This document shows, in pieces, positions 37,910-46,929 of a stretch of 64,000 bases of DNA (positions are counted from its first letter, which is position 1; the number at the start of each line of letters is the position of its first letter). The stretch covers positions 42,607 through 106,606 of the forward strand of contig PAZL01000040.1 of NCBI GenBank assembly GCA_002715485.1. Reading direction: 5' to 3'. Source of the stretch: Aequorivita sp. (GTDB lineage Bacteria > Bacteroidota > Bacteroidia > Flavobacteriales > Flavobacteriaceae). The notes under the pieces are model-generated. The model was not told where the DNA came from. It saw nothing but the letters and a program-made list of their open reading frames with translations, and did not search any database. Made by a program: the position numbers and the translations under genes.

Positions 37910-38538
37910 GGGGTAAATAAATTATGGTGAATTGCAAAAAGTACGAGCCCAATCCTGTTTTTAATTTTTAGTTTTTTGTGGACCGAGTCCCGGTAACCTT
38001 CCACAGTTTTATAGCTACAGCACATGGCCTCAGAAATTTCTTTGTAACTCAAATCGGTGCAAGCAAGTTTTATAAACTCAATTTCTTTTTCTTTTAGATC
38101 TGTGTCAATTTCATTCTCCAAAGAATCTACAAGGATTTGTGATACTGTATTGGTATAATAATGACCTTTTTTCATTACTTGAATTAGAGCTTCTTCAAGA
38201 ATATCCTTTTTAGTGTCTTTTAACAAATAACCGCAGGCACCTGCCCTAAGCATTTTCAAAATAGTGTATTCATCTTCTTCTATGGAAAGGGCGAGCACTT
38301 TTACGCTCGGAAATTTTTTTTTAAGAATTTCAGTTGTTTCAATTCCATTAAGTATAGGCATCTTTATGTCCATAAGTACTAAATCTGGAATATTTTTCTT
38401 ATTATCAAACTTATCAAGTAGTTCACTTCCATTTTTGCATAGGTATAGTACTTTAAACCTCCTAAAGCCTTGAACCAATCCGCCAATGGCTTGGGAAAGT
38501 AAGAAATGATCGTCTACTACTACTACGGAATAATTCAT
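37906..38538 (-). CDS. NarL/LuxR-type response regulator
   Basis: 'SVVVVDDHFLLSQAIGGLVQGF', 'PDLVLMDIKMPILNGIETTEIL', HTH 'LKEKEIEFIKLACTDLSYKEISEAMCCSYKTVEGYRDSVHKKL'. Confidence 0.93.
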   Translation of the reverse strand: MNYSVVVVDDHFLLSQAIGGLVQGFRRFKVLYLCKNGSELLDKFDNKKNIPDLVLMDIKMPILNGIETTEILKKKFPSVKVLALSIEEDEYTILKMLRAGACGYLLKDTKKDILEEALIQVMKKGHYYTNTVSQILVDSLENEIDTDLKEKEIEFIKLACTDLSYKEISEAMCCSYKTVEGYRDSVHKKLKIKNRIGLVLFAIHHNLFTP

Positions 38539-38578
38539 TTTATATAAAGTTTTTCTTATTTATGAATTAATTCAAAAT

Positions 38579-39331
38579 TCACAGATAATTATATTTAAGG
38601 TGCAGTGCTGTGCCGTGGTCTTTTAAAGAATTGATTTTCAAAGTTGAATTGATTAATTGGGCACGCGTTTTCATATTTTTAAGTCCAATTCCCATAAAAT
38701 TATCTGTTTTATCGAAACCCACTCCGTTGTCTTCCGCAGAAATAGTCAAAAGTTCATCAGAATAATTTAAAACTACCTTTAGGGTCGAGGCTCTGGAGTG
38801 TTTTATTGTATTTGAAAAAAATTCCTGCAATATCCTAAAAAGAATAATCTGCGTATTACTCTCAATGGGCCTTACATTACCTTGCACTTTTAATTCAGCA
38901 GCAATAAATTTAAGCCTGTTAAATCGTTCTATCTCCAGACCTATAGCCTCTTGAAGACTTAAGCTTTTTAATGCTTCCGGGTTTATCAATTTGGAAAGCG
39001 AGCGCAACTCATCAATGCCTGTGCCTATGGTCTCAGAAACTTCATTTAGCAATTCGGGCCTTTCCTGCGCCATTTGGGCTTGAATTTTGGCCAAAGTCAT
39101 CAACTGGCCAATATTATCGTGCAATTCCCAACTAATATTTCGCAAAGTTTCCTCGCGAATCTCTATTTGTGATTCTGCCAATTCACGGTCGAATGCTTTT
39201 TTCGCTTTCTCCTGCTCTTGTAATAATCGGTTTTTTCTACGCGAAAAAACAGTGAAGAGCACGATAACAATAATTACTAATGTTACCGGAATGGCTATTG
39301 CCGCAATTATTATGATCTCTTTTTCATCCAT
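38579..39331 (-). CDS. HisKA_3-type sensor histidine kinase with single N-terminal TM and no extracytoplasmic sensor domain
   Basis: 'ETLRNISWELHDNIGQLMTLAKIQ' H-box, 'ILQEFFSNTIKHSRAS' N-box, 'DNGVGFDKTDNFMGIGLKNMKTRAQLI' G-box. Confidence 0.92.
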   Translation of the reverse strand: MDEKEIIIIAAIAIPVTLVIIVIVLFTVFSRRKNRLLQEQEKAKKAFDRELAESQIEIREETLRNISWELHDNIGQLMTLAKIQAQMAQERPELLNEVSETIGTGIDELRSLSKLINPEALKSLSLQEAIGLEIERFNRLKFIAAELKVQGNVRPIESNTQIILFRILQEFFSNTIKHSRASTLKVVLNYSDELLTISAEDNGVGFDKTDNFMGIGLKNMKTRAQLINSTLKINSLKDHGTALHLKYNYL

Positions 39332-39966
39332 AGAAATCCTGTCAAAAAAAACAAATACATAATGATTATGAGCGACGAATGTATTACAAGTAAAATCTCA
39401 AAGAAACTATCTGGTTTGTAAAACCAAGTTCTAATTATTTTTATAGGAATATAGCCAATATAAAATAAAAATAGGCCCACACTTACCCAAAACAACAAAT
39501 CGTTTTTTACTACCAATACAAGTGATGATTGTAAAATATTGATATAGTATAAGGTGATGCAAAAAATCAGAATTGCGGCTCCAGCTATATACGTTCTCGC
39601 AAAAGAATTCTCAAAAATACCTGTAAATACTAGATCACTCAAAAAAAATAACCAAAAAACAGCTAAGCCCATTTTAATATTTTTCTTGAATCTGTCATTT
39701 TCAATCATTCTCATAAAAATATAGAAGAAAAATGAAAAATGGATCAGATAGTATAAATTGTAAATAAACTTATTAAGGGGAATATCAACTATTATATCCT
39801 TTAGGAAATAGCCCAAATATTCTGTAGCCATAGTAAGAAACAAAATAATGGGCAATAACCTTAAGATTGTGTGCTTATAAAGTGGAAATTTTATTAGTGA
39901 TATAACAAAAACACTGACATATAATGTCAAATATGTATTTTTAAGTATTTCTAATATTGTTTCCAC
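39310..39966 (-). CDS. Polytopic membrane protein (about 6-7 TM), unknown function, overlaps the histidine kinase by 22 nt
   Basis: 218 aa with repeated hydrophobic helices, e.g. 'YVSVFVISLIKFPLY', 'AVFWLFFLSDLVF', 'LLFWVSVGLFLFYIGYIPI'. Confidence 0.75.
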   Translation of the reverse strand: METILEILKNTYLTLYVSVFVISLIKFPLYKHTILRLLPIILFLTMATEYLGYFLKDIIVDIPLNKFIYNLYYLIHFSFFFYIFMRMIENDRFKKNIKMGLAVFWLFFLSDLVFTGIFENSFARTYIAGAAILIFCITLYYINILQSSLVLVVKNDLLFWVSVGLFLFYIGYIPIKIIRTWFYKPDSFFEILLVIHSSLIIIMYLFFLTGFLWMKKRS

Positions 39967-39980
39967 TAATTAAGTGTGCT

Positions 39981-40664
39981 CTAATTGCCGTCGCCAAAAT
40001 CACTAGTGCCTGGTGGAGGCGCTACTCCTCCATCATTCAAAATGACACTTGTACTACCACTAAGGGTTGCGGAATTGGTTGAAATAAAAAGTCCAGCCTC
40101 ATTCACACTCCCTTGGGGCTCATCTTGCGTCTGGTTTTTTTCCTTTTCGCTTAGACTATTCCTATTGATGGGCAAAGCAGTATATACCCCGTCTATTTCT
40201 TCAAGATAAAAACCAACATTCTTACCTTCATAAGCCATTGTAGGCACCACGAAAAAACTATTTCTTTTTGGATATTTAACCATATCACCATTTGGGAATT
40301 TATCACTATCAGGATAATTTGAGAGATAAAAACGCAATGTTTTGATATCCACATTAGCTTCTTTGGCCTCATGCTCAATATATGCTATATATTGCTTTAT
40401 GGTTTCCAAATCAAATTCCGCATAGCGGGTGGGGGTAAATTTTGACCCGTCAGCAGCAATGCTATCCTCATATTTTTTGATTATCGGTACGCGTCTTTGC
40501 GAATAGGCATCAAACATTTCCTGAGCGCGATCAACCGATATTATGTGATCTTTCGGCGGACCTTCATACGGTGGCTCAGTATGGGTTACTGGATCTTGAC
40601 AGCTAAAAAGCATTAAATTGATACAAAGTAATAACAGTAAATGTTGAAGGGTTTGTGCTTTCAT
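39981..40664 (-). CDS. Lipoprotein, unknown function
   Basis: Lipobox 'CINLMLFSCQDPVTHTEPP'; 227 aa; Gly/Pro-rich C-terminus. Confidence 0.65.
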   Translation of the reverse strand: MKAQTLQHLLLLLCINLMLFSCQDPVTHTEPPYEGPPKDHIISVDRAQEMFDAYSQRRVPIIKKYEDSIAADGSKFTPTRYAEFDLETIKQYIAYIEHEAKEANVDIKTLRFYLSNYPDSDKFPNGDMVKYPKRNSFFVVPTMAYEGKNVGFYLEEIDGVYTALPINRNSLSEKEKNQTQDEPQGSVNEAGLFISTNSATLSGSTSVILNDGGVAPPPGTSDFGDGN

Positions 40665-40823
40665 ATTGAATTGGTTTTAAATTGTGATATAAATTTAGTT
40701 ACATTAAAAGGAATTTAAAAATGACCTTTTCCTAAACGTAGAGTGAAGATAATCCAAAAGTGTTGATTAGTAGCGCTCTAAATATAACTTACATCAAAAA
40801 TATAGGGAAAACACTGAAAATTT

Positions 40824-40850
40824 GGGGGAAATACCCCTACATAAAGTAGG
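40824..40850. promoter_or_regulatory. Interlocked inverted repeats GGGGG-AAATA-CCCC and CCTAC-ATAAA-GTAGG
   Basis: Two perfect palindromic arm pairs with 5-nt spacers sharing CCCCTAC, between patatin stop and the lipoprotein/HK/RR operon. Confidence 0.4.
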
Positions 40851-40854
40851 AATA

Positions 40855-41769
40855 TCAATCGTCTTTTGTACGAATTTCATTCAATTCATTGTTCTTTTGA
40901 TCTGCATATTGGAAACCTAGTTCCCACCACTTTGTCATCATTTTTTTATCAAATATTAAAGAATTTGTTGTCAAAACGGTAGGAGTGTAATACAGGTTGA
41001 TGATCACATCTTTATTGGTGGCAACAAATTTCCCGATTCGGATGTTCTGTTTTTCAATTCGGTCCGCCATATAATTATGCATATTGGTAAGCAACGAAAA
41101 AACATTTTTTGAGGGAAGCCGATTGTAATAGGTAATCTCAGTTTCCAATACAATTACATCAATATGTGTTGCACCACGGTTAATCGCCTCTTCAATGGGA
41201 ACCATACTTCCAAAACCGCCATCGGCATACTCACAGCCTTCCTTTTTCACAAGACTCATAAAAGGGGTAAAATTTGAAGAAATCCATATCCAGTCCAGAA
41301 AATCCTGATATTCAAAATCATTTACACTTTTGTATTCCACTTGGTTAAGCGAAAGATTGGAAACCGTTACCACCACTTCTTTTTCCGAAGCTTTTAAATT
41401 GTTGAATTCTATTTCGGTCAAAGTCTTTTCTATAAGCTTGCGCAAATTTAAACTTTCGCCAAAGGTTTTTTTTCCTTTTAGAAAATTGCGAAGTACCGTA
41501 AAATGGTCAATGGCAATCTGTTTTCCGCCAAATTTATCTTTCTTAATAATAAAAGGACAACTGTTAAAAATACTGTTCTGGTTTACTGATGTATAAACCT
41601 CCTTTATTTTTTCAACCTTGCTTAAAGCTAAATGCGATATGAGCAAACTGCCAGTGGAAGTACCTACAAAAAGGTCATAATTGTGATGCAGTTCCTCCAT
41701 TAAATACTGAGCAACACCTCCCGCAAACGCCCCTTTACTGCCACCACCAGAAATTACCAAAGCTCTCAT
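40855..41769 (-). CDS. Patatin-like phospholipase
   Basis: 'MRALVISGGGSKGAFAGGVAQYLMEELHHNYDLFVGTSTGSLL' and 'YADGGFGSMVPIEEAI' catalytic dyad motifs. Confidence 0.92.
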   Translation of the reverse strand: MRALVISGGGSKGAFAGGVAQYLMEELHHNYDLFVGTSTGSLLISHLALSKVEKIKEVYTSVNQNSIFNSCPFIIKKDKFGGKQIAIDHFTVLRNFLKGKKTFGESLNLRKLIEKTLTEIEFNNLKASEKEVVVTVSNLSLNQVEYKSVNDFEYQDFLDWIWISSNFTPFMSLVKKEGCEYADGGFGSMVPIEEAINRGATHIDVIVLETEITYYNRLPSKNVFSLLTNMHNYMADRIEKQNIRIGKFVATNKDVIINLYYTPTVLTTNSLIFDKKMMTKWWELGFQYADQKNNELNEIRTKDD

Positions 41770-43820
41770 TCCTTTATGATTGAATTTAAATAGTTAGCCG
41801 CTTTTTCTGAAACTTGCCTTCCCAAAACCTTTATTTGCTCGTAATACTTTTCATTTTGAAGCAAATCATTCAACATTTCCTTTGATGGTTTTGAAAAGCG
41901 CCAAGTAGGATGAACACAGGCTTCAACCAAATTTTTAAGCATTTCAAAATCCCAGAGTTGAAGCTCGTTTATATATTCAAAAGCTTTTTCGCGAATTTCG
42001 AAACTGTAATCTGTAGAAGTATAATTTTTCAGTTCCTTTAAATAATTTTCCTTTTCAGAGGTTTCATACCCTTCGGTAACCAAAGCCAAAGCAAGCCACA
42101 ACTGTCGAATGTTTTTATTCTGAAATCCTTCAATTCCTTTTGTTTGATTGAGATATACAGTTCGCATTTCTGGAAATTGCATCCACAGTTGATACAACGC
42201 AGTTTCCATTGTAACATATGAATCATCTTTCAGCAGACTTTCATATTCCGATTTAAGTTCATTCGGAATGGTTTGCAATGAAAGCGCCACAGCTTGGCGA
42301 ACATATAAGTTGTTACTTTCAAAAGCTTTTTTGTAAAGCGAAAGGGTTTCAGGAATCGCTTCGCCCGCCAATTGATATACCGCTTCCTGCCCAATAAAAT
42401 CATTGGGAAAGGTAAGCGCTGTGTTCAACTGATTTTTTTTGTTTTCTATAGGCGTAGCCCGCAGTGATGAGACTTCAAAATACTTTTTTATAAATAAAGA
42501 TTTCAGCAAGGATTGATAGGCCTCTTCACTTTGGAAAGCACTCTGTTGCAACCAATTCTTTTCAAAATCTGAAATATCAGTTTCTGAAACTGCTTTCACT
42601 TCATTCAAAAAATCTTCGGTGGAAACATTTTTGAATTTATATTTTTCAAGATAGTTTTTAATTGCCGTTTTAAAAGCCTCATCCCCTATTCGTTCCCGTA
42701 AAATATGAAGCGCCCACGCCCCTTTTTGGTAAAACGTAAGGGAACTTGCCTTAGGATTTAAAAGCGATTCACCCTTGCCTTCATCACTCATTGCTTTAAG
42801 TTGCTCGGCTGTTTGGTACAATTGCCAGTAATAATAATCTTCACCAAAAATATCCTTTTCGGCAAGCAAAGCGTAATAGGTTGCAAAGCCCTCCTGTAGC
42901 CAGTGGTCCTCATTTGCGGTTTCGGTAACCATATCGCCAAACCATTGGTGGGCCAACTCGTGGGCGTTTACGTTTACATAGTTTCTATCGTTAAACCCTA
43001 TGGAATCAACCACAAACGCTTCGGAGAAAAATGTGGCGGTTGTGTTTTCCATTCCTGCATACAGAAAATCACGAACGGGAACTTGCTTGTAATTTTGCCA
43101 CGGATACGGTACTCCGATTTCCGTTTCCAAAAAATCGAAAATCTGTTTGCTGTAGCGGTACGTTGGTTCTACTTTTAGGGAATCTGATGGTTTGTAATAT
43201 AATTCCAAAGGAATTCCAGAATTTGAAACGAGTTCTTTTTTATTAAAATCGCCAATGGCAAAAGCAACCAAATAACTGGACATGGGTTCTTTCATATCGA
43301 AGTGCCAAGCGTTTACTTCGTGAATATTCTGCAAATCAATTAATTTCCCATTAGCTATTACTACATTATTTAGTGGAGCGAATATTAGTAAATCGAATTC
43401 AATTTTATCATTTACATCATCTATGCTCGGCAGCCAATGTGAAGTGTATTTTCCCTGACCTTGTGTCCATATTTGGTCTTCAAAGAAATAAAGAGTTTGT
43501 TTTGGAAACATTTCATAATAAAAATCCGCCACATAAGTTTTTGCTTTTTCAAAATTTCCAATAAACCAAAGTTTCTTTACATCTGATGATATTTTAAAAT
43601 TTTTAGTTTGAATATCATTAATTTGAATATTGACGGCATCCATATAAATAGAATCCGTGTCTTTCAAAACTTCGAATGTGGCTAAAAGCCTCCCTTCAAT
43701 TTTCTTTTCAACAATATCACCACCAATGGAAGCCTCAATCTTCAAAAAATCCACAACATTAGTCTGCTGTGCAAAAGCTGTTACACTTGAAAAGAAAAGC
43801 GCAAAAAGAAATTTATTCAT
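41766..43820 (-). CDS. M1 family aminopeptidase
   Basis: 'YAGMENTTATFFSE' and 'NVNAHELAHQWFGDMVTETANEDHWLQEGFATYYALL' HExxH-x18-E. Confidence 0.93.
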   Translation of the reverse strand: MNKFLFALFFSSVTAFAQQTNVVDFLKIEASIGGDIVEKKIEGRLLATFEVLKDTDSIYMDAVNIQINDIQTKNFKISSDVKKLWFIGNFEKAKTYVADFYYEMFPKQTLYFFEDQIWTQGQGKYTSHWLPSIDDVNDKIEFDLLIFAPLNNVVIANGKLIDLQNIHEVNAWHFDMKEPMSSYLVAFAIGDFNKKELVSNSGIPLELYYKPSDSLKVEPTYRYSKQIFDFLETEIGVPYPWQNYKQVPVRDFLYAGMENTTATFFSEAFVVDSIGFNDRNYVNVNAHELAHQWFGDMVTETANEDHWLQEGFATYYALLAEKDIFGEDYYYWQLYQTAEQLKAMSDEGKGESLLNPKASSLTFYQKGAWALHILRERIGDEAFKTAIKNYLEKYKFKNVSTEDFLNEVKAVSETDISDFEKNWLQQSAFQSEEAYQSLLKSLFIKKYFEVSSLRATPIENKKNQLNTALTFPNDFIGQEAVYQLAGEAIPETLSLYKKAFESNNLYVRQAVALSLQTIPNELKSEYESLLKDDSYVTMETALYQLWMQFPEMRTVYLNQTKGIEGFQNKNIRQLWLALALVTEGYETSEKENYLKELKNYTSTDYSFEIREKAFEYINELQLWDFEMLKNLVEACVHPTWRFSKPSKEMLNDLLQNEKYYEQIKVLGRQVSEKAANYLNSIIKE

Positions 43821-43871
43821 TTTAAGAAGTGCAATTTTTTTGAGATAGCAAATTACAAATTTTCAACCAAT

Positions 43872-43895
43872 GGGAATCCCGCCTTCGCGGGAATT
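43872..43895. repeat. REP-like palindrome upstream of recG
   Basis: GGGAATCCCGCCTTCGCGGGAATT: TCCCGC-CTTC-GCGGGA hairpin. Confidence 0.45.
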
Positions 43896-43910
43896 AAGTA
43901 TTTTCGTTTT

Positions 43911-46016
43911 ATGAATGCCAATTTCCTGCAAACTCCTATAGATTACCTAAAAGGCGTCGGCCCAAACCGGGCTGATTTGCTTAAAAAGGAGCTTGGCATT
44001 CACACTTTTCAAGATTTGTTGAACCTTTTTCCAAATCGATATCTGGACCGTACTCAGTATTATAAAATCGCACAATTACAGCAAACAAATGCGGAAGTTC
44101 AGATTATCGGGAAAATCACGCACATTAAAACCGTAGAACAAAAACGTGGAAAAAGACTGGTCGCCACTTTTATGGATGAAACCGGAAGTATGGAATTGGT
44201 TTGGTTTCGAGGTCAAAAATGGATTCGGGAAAATTTGAAGTTGAATGTTCCCTATGTAATCTTCGGAAAAACAAATTATTTCAACGGAAGTTTCTCCATG
44301 CCGCACCCTGAAATGGAATTGCTGGAAGCGCATGAAAAAAGTATCCGCTCTGCCATGCAACCCGTTTATCCTTCCACCGAAAAATTGGCGAACAGCGGCA
44401 TTACAAATAGGGTGATAAATTCGCTGATGCAACAACTGTTTTTGGAGAGCAAAAATGCCTTCGCCGAGACCCTCTCAAAACCCCTTTTGGAACAGATAAA
44501 ATTGGTCTCAAAAAAGGAAGCACTTTTCAATATACATTTTCCGAAAAGTCAGGCACATTTGGCACAGGCACAATACCGATTAAAATTTGAGGAATTGTTC
44601 TATATCCAACTGCAATTAATCCGAAAAAACCTGATCCATAAATCAAAAATTAAGGGTTACACTTTTGATAAAATAGGGGATAATTTCAACACCTTTTTTT
44701 CCGACCATTTACCCTTCAAATTAACCGAAGCACAGAAGCGGGTCATCAAGGAAATCCGTAACGATTTGGGTAGCAATGCACAAATGAACCGGCTCTTGCA
44801 GGGTGATGTCGGTTCTGGGAAGACCATAGTAGCGCTAATGTCAATGTTAATAGCTATTGACAATGGTTTTCAAGCTTGCTTAATGGCCCCAACTGAAATT
44901 TTGTCAGTCCAGCATTATAACGGTTTAATTGAAATGTGCAATAAACTGAATACCAGTATTGAGTTGCTTACTGGTTCAACTAAAACTTCAAAAAGGAAGG
45001 AAATTCATGAAAAACTCGAAAACGGCGCATTAAACATCCTAATTGGCACCCATGCACTGCTCGAAGATAAGGTAAAATTCAAAAATCTGGGGCTTGCAAT
45101 TGTGGACGAACAACATCGTTTTGGAGTGGAACAACGCAGCAAATTATGGCACAAAAACGAATATCCGCCACACGTACTTGTTATGACCGCCACCCCCATC
45201 CCCCGCACCCTCGCCATGAGCATTTATGGCGACCTCGATATTAGCGTAATTGATGAACTTCCACCGGGCAGAAAAGACATCAAAACCGTGCACCGTTTTG
45301 ATGCGAATAGACTGAAGGTTTTTAGGTTTATAAGAGACGAAATTTCCAAGGGCCGACAGGTGTATATTGTTTACCCATTGATACAGGAAAGTGAAACGAT
45401 GGACTATAAAGATTTGATGGATGGATATGAAAGTATTGTGCGCGAATTTCCACAACCAAAATATCAGGTTTCTATTCTTCACGGACAGATGAAACCAGCC
45501 GATAAGGATTATGAGATGAACCGTTTTGTAAAAGGCGAAACACAAATTATGGTTGCCACAACCGTTATTGAGGTTGGCGTAAATGTGCCAAACGCCAGCG
45601 TGATGATTATTGAAAGTGCCGAACGCTTCGGCTTATCACAGCTGCACCAATTACGTGGCCGTGTGGGACGTGGTGCGGAACAGAGTTATTGTATTTTAAT
45701 GACCAGCCATAAACTTTCAGCAGATGCCAAAACCCGTTTGGAAACCATGGTGCGCACAAGCGATGGCTTTGAAATTGCCGAAGTGGATTTAAAACTACGT
45801 GGCCCTGGTGATATGATGGGTACACAACAGAGCGGTGTGCTAAACCTTCGCATTGCAGATATAGTAAAGGATAGCGAGATATTGAAGATTGCCCGAAGTT
45901 ATGCAGCACAAACCCTAAAGGGAGACCCTAATCTTACTTCCGAAGAAAATATTCCTATAAAAAATACCTATGCCCAACTCGTGAAGTATCGGAATATCTG
46001 GAATTATATTTCGTGA
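43911..46016 (+). CDS. recG: ATP-dependent DNA helicase RecG
   Basis: 'LLQGDVGSGKTIVALMSMLIAIDNGFQACLMAPTEILSVQHY', 'IVDEQHRFGVEQR', 'VATTVIEVGVNVPNASVMIIESAERFGLSQLHQLRGRVGRG'. Confidence 0.95.
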   Translation: MNANFLQTPIDYLKGVGPNRADLLKKELGIHTFQDLLNLFPNRYLDRTQYYKIAQLQQTNAEVQIIGKITHIKTVEQKRGKRLVATFMDETGSMELVWFRGQKWIRENLKLNVPYVIFGKTNYFNGSFSMPHPEMELLEAHEKSIRSAMQPVYPSTEKLANSGITNRVINSLMQQLFLESKNAFAETLSKPLLEQIKLVSKKEALFNIHFPKSQAHLAQAQYRLKFEELFYIQLQLIRKNLIHKSKIKGYTFDKIGDNFNTFFSDHLPFKLTEAQKRVIKEIRNDLGSNAQMNRLLQGDVGSGKTIVALMSMLIAIDNGFQACLMAPTEILSVQHYNGLIEMCNKLNTSIELLTGSTKTSKRKEIHEKLENGALNILIGTHALLEDKVKFKNLGLAIVDEQHRFGVEQRSKLWHKNEYPPHVLVMTATPIPRTLAMSIYGDLDISVIDELPPGRKDIKTVHRFDANRLKVFRFIRDEISKGRQVYIVYPLIQESETMDYKDLMDGYESIVREFPQPKYQVSILHGQMKPADKDYEMNRFVKGETQIMVATTVIEVGVNVPNASVMIIESAERFGLSQLHQLRGRVGRGAEQSYCILMTSHKLSADAKTRLETMVRTSDGFEIAEVDLKLRGPGDMMGTQQSGVLNLRIADIVKDSEILKIARSYAAQTLKGDPNLTSEENIPIKNTYAQLVKYRNIWNYIS

Positions 46017-46111
46017 AAAATTATAAAATTCTCATAAAAAAATGGTTTTTAGCGGTGTTTATTTTACCATTTATAACCACTCCTATATTTTTGTTTCAAG
46101 CTGAATATTAA
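46013..46111 (+). CDS. Putative 32-aa single-pass membrane miniprotein (not in ORF track)
   Basis: GTG start overlapping the recG stop (GTGA); translation MKNYKILIKKWFLAVFILPFITTPIFLFQAEY; ends 11 nt before the DUF2490 ATG. Confidence 0.4.
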   Translation: MKNYKILIKKWFLAVFILPFITTPIFLFQAEY

Positions 46112-46122
46112 GATTTGCTATA

Positions 46123-46782
46123 ATGAAGAACTATCTTTTTTTATTGATGTTACTATTGCCTTTTTCTTCTTTTGCTCAGGACAGTAATTTTGGAAACTGG
46201 ATTATTTATTTCGGAAACAAGAAAATAGATAATAAATGGAATTGGCACCATGAAGTTCAGTACCGAAACTACAATGCTATAGGAGACTTGGAACAGTTGT
46301 TATTGAGAACGGGCTTTGGCTATAACCTTACCGAAAACAATAACAATCTATTGGTGGGGTATGGATATATTTTGAGCGAAAACTATATAGCAAACACAGA
46401 CGAGAAAAATTCAATAAACGAACACAGAATCTACCAACAGTTTATTACCCGCCAAAAGATAGCCCATGTGGGAGTACAGCACCGATATAGGTTTGAGCAG
46501 CGCTTTGTGGAAGATGATTTTAAACTTCGCTTTCGCTATTTTTTGGGACTGAATGTACCATTGAATAATGCCGAATTGATTGAAAAAACCATTTACCTAT
46601 CTGCCTACAATGAAATTTTTCTTAACACTAAAAATACAGTTTTTGACAGAAACAGACTATACTCTGGCTTGGGCTATAAGCTGAATAACTCATTAAAGTT
46701 TGAAATTGGTTATATGAACCAGTTTTTAGCAGGCGGAAATAACAGAGATCAGCTTAACCTAATCACCTCTTTTAATTTTTAA
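46123..46782 (+). CDS. DUF2490 domain-containing outer-membrane-like protein
   Basis: Signal peptide, 'NFGNWIIYFGNKKIDNKWNWHHEVQYRNYNAIGDLEQLLLRTGFGYNL'. Confidence 0.88.
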   Translation: MKNYLFLLMLLLPFSSFAQDSNFGNWIIYFGNKKIDNKWNWHHEVQYRNYNAIGDLEQLLLRTGFGYNLTENNNNLLVGYGYILSENYIANTDEKNSINEHRIYQQFITRQKIAHVGVQHRYRFEQRFVEDDFKLRFRYFLGLNVPLNNAELIEKTIYLSAYNEIFLNTKNTVFDRNRLYSGLGYKLNNSLKFEIGYMNQFLAGGNNRDQLNLITSFNF

Positions 46783-46929
46783 ATACTATATCAAAAAGAA
46801 ATTACAAACAAACCCTCTTCTAGATTTAAAAACCTTAGAAAACGTATTTTTTTAATTAACAAATAACACACGTCCACTAAGGCCTTATTGCACTTGCCCA
46901 TTAAAATACTTTTCAATACTTTTAGGTTT

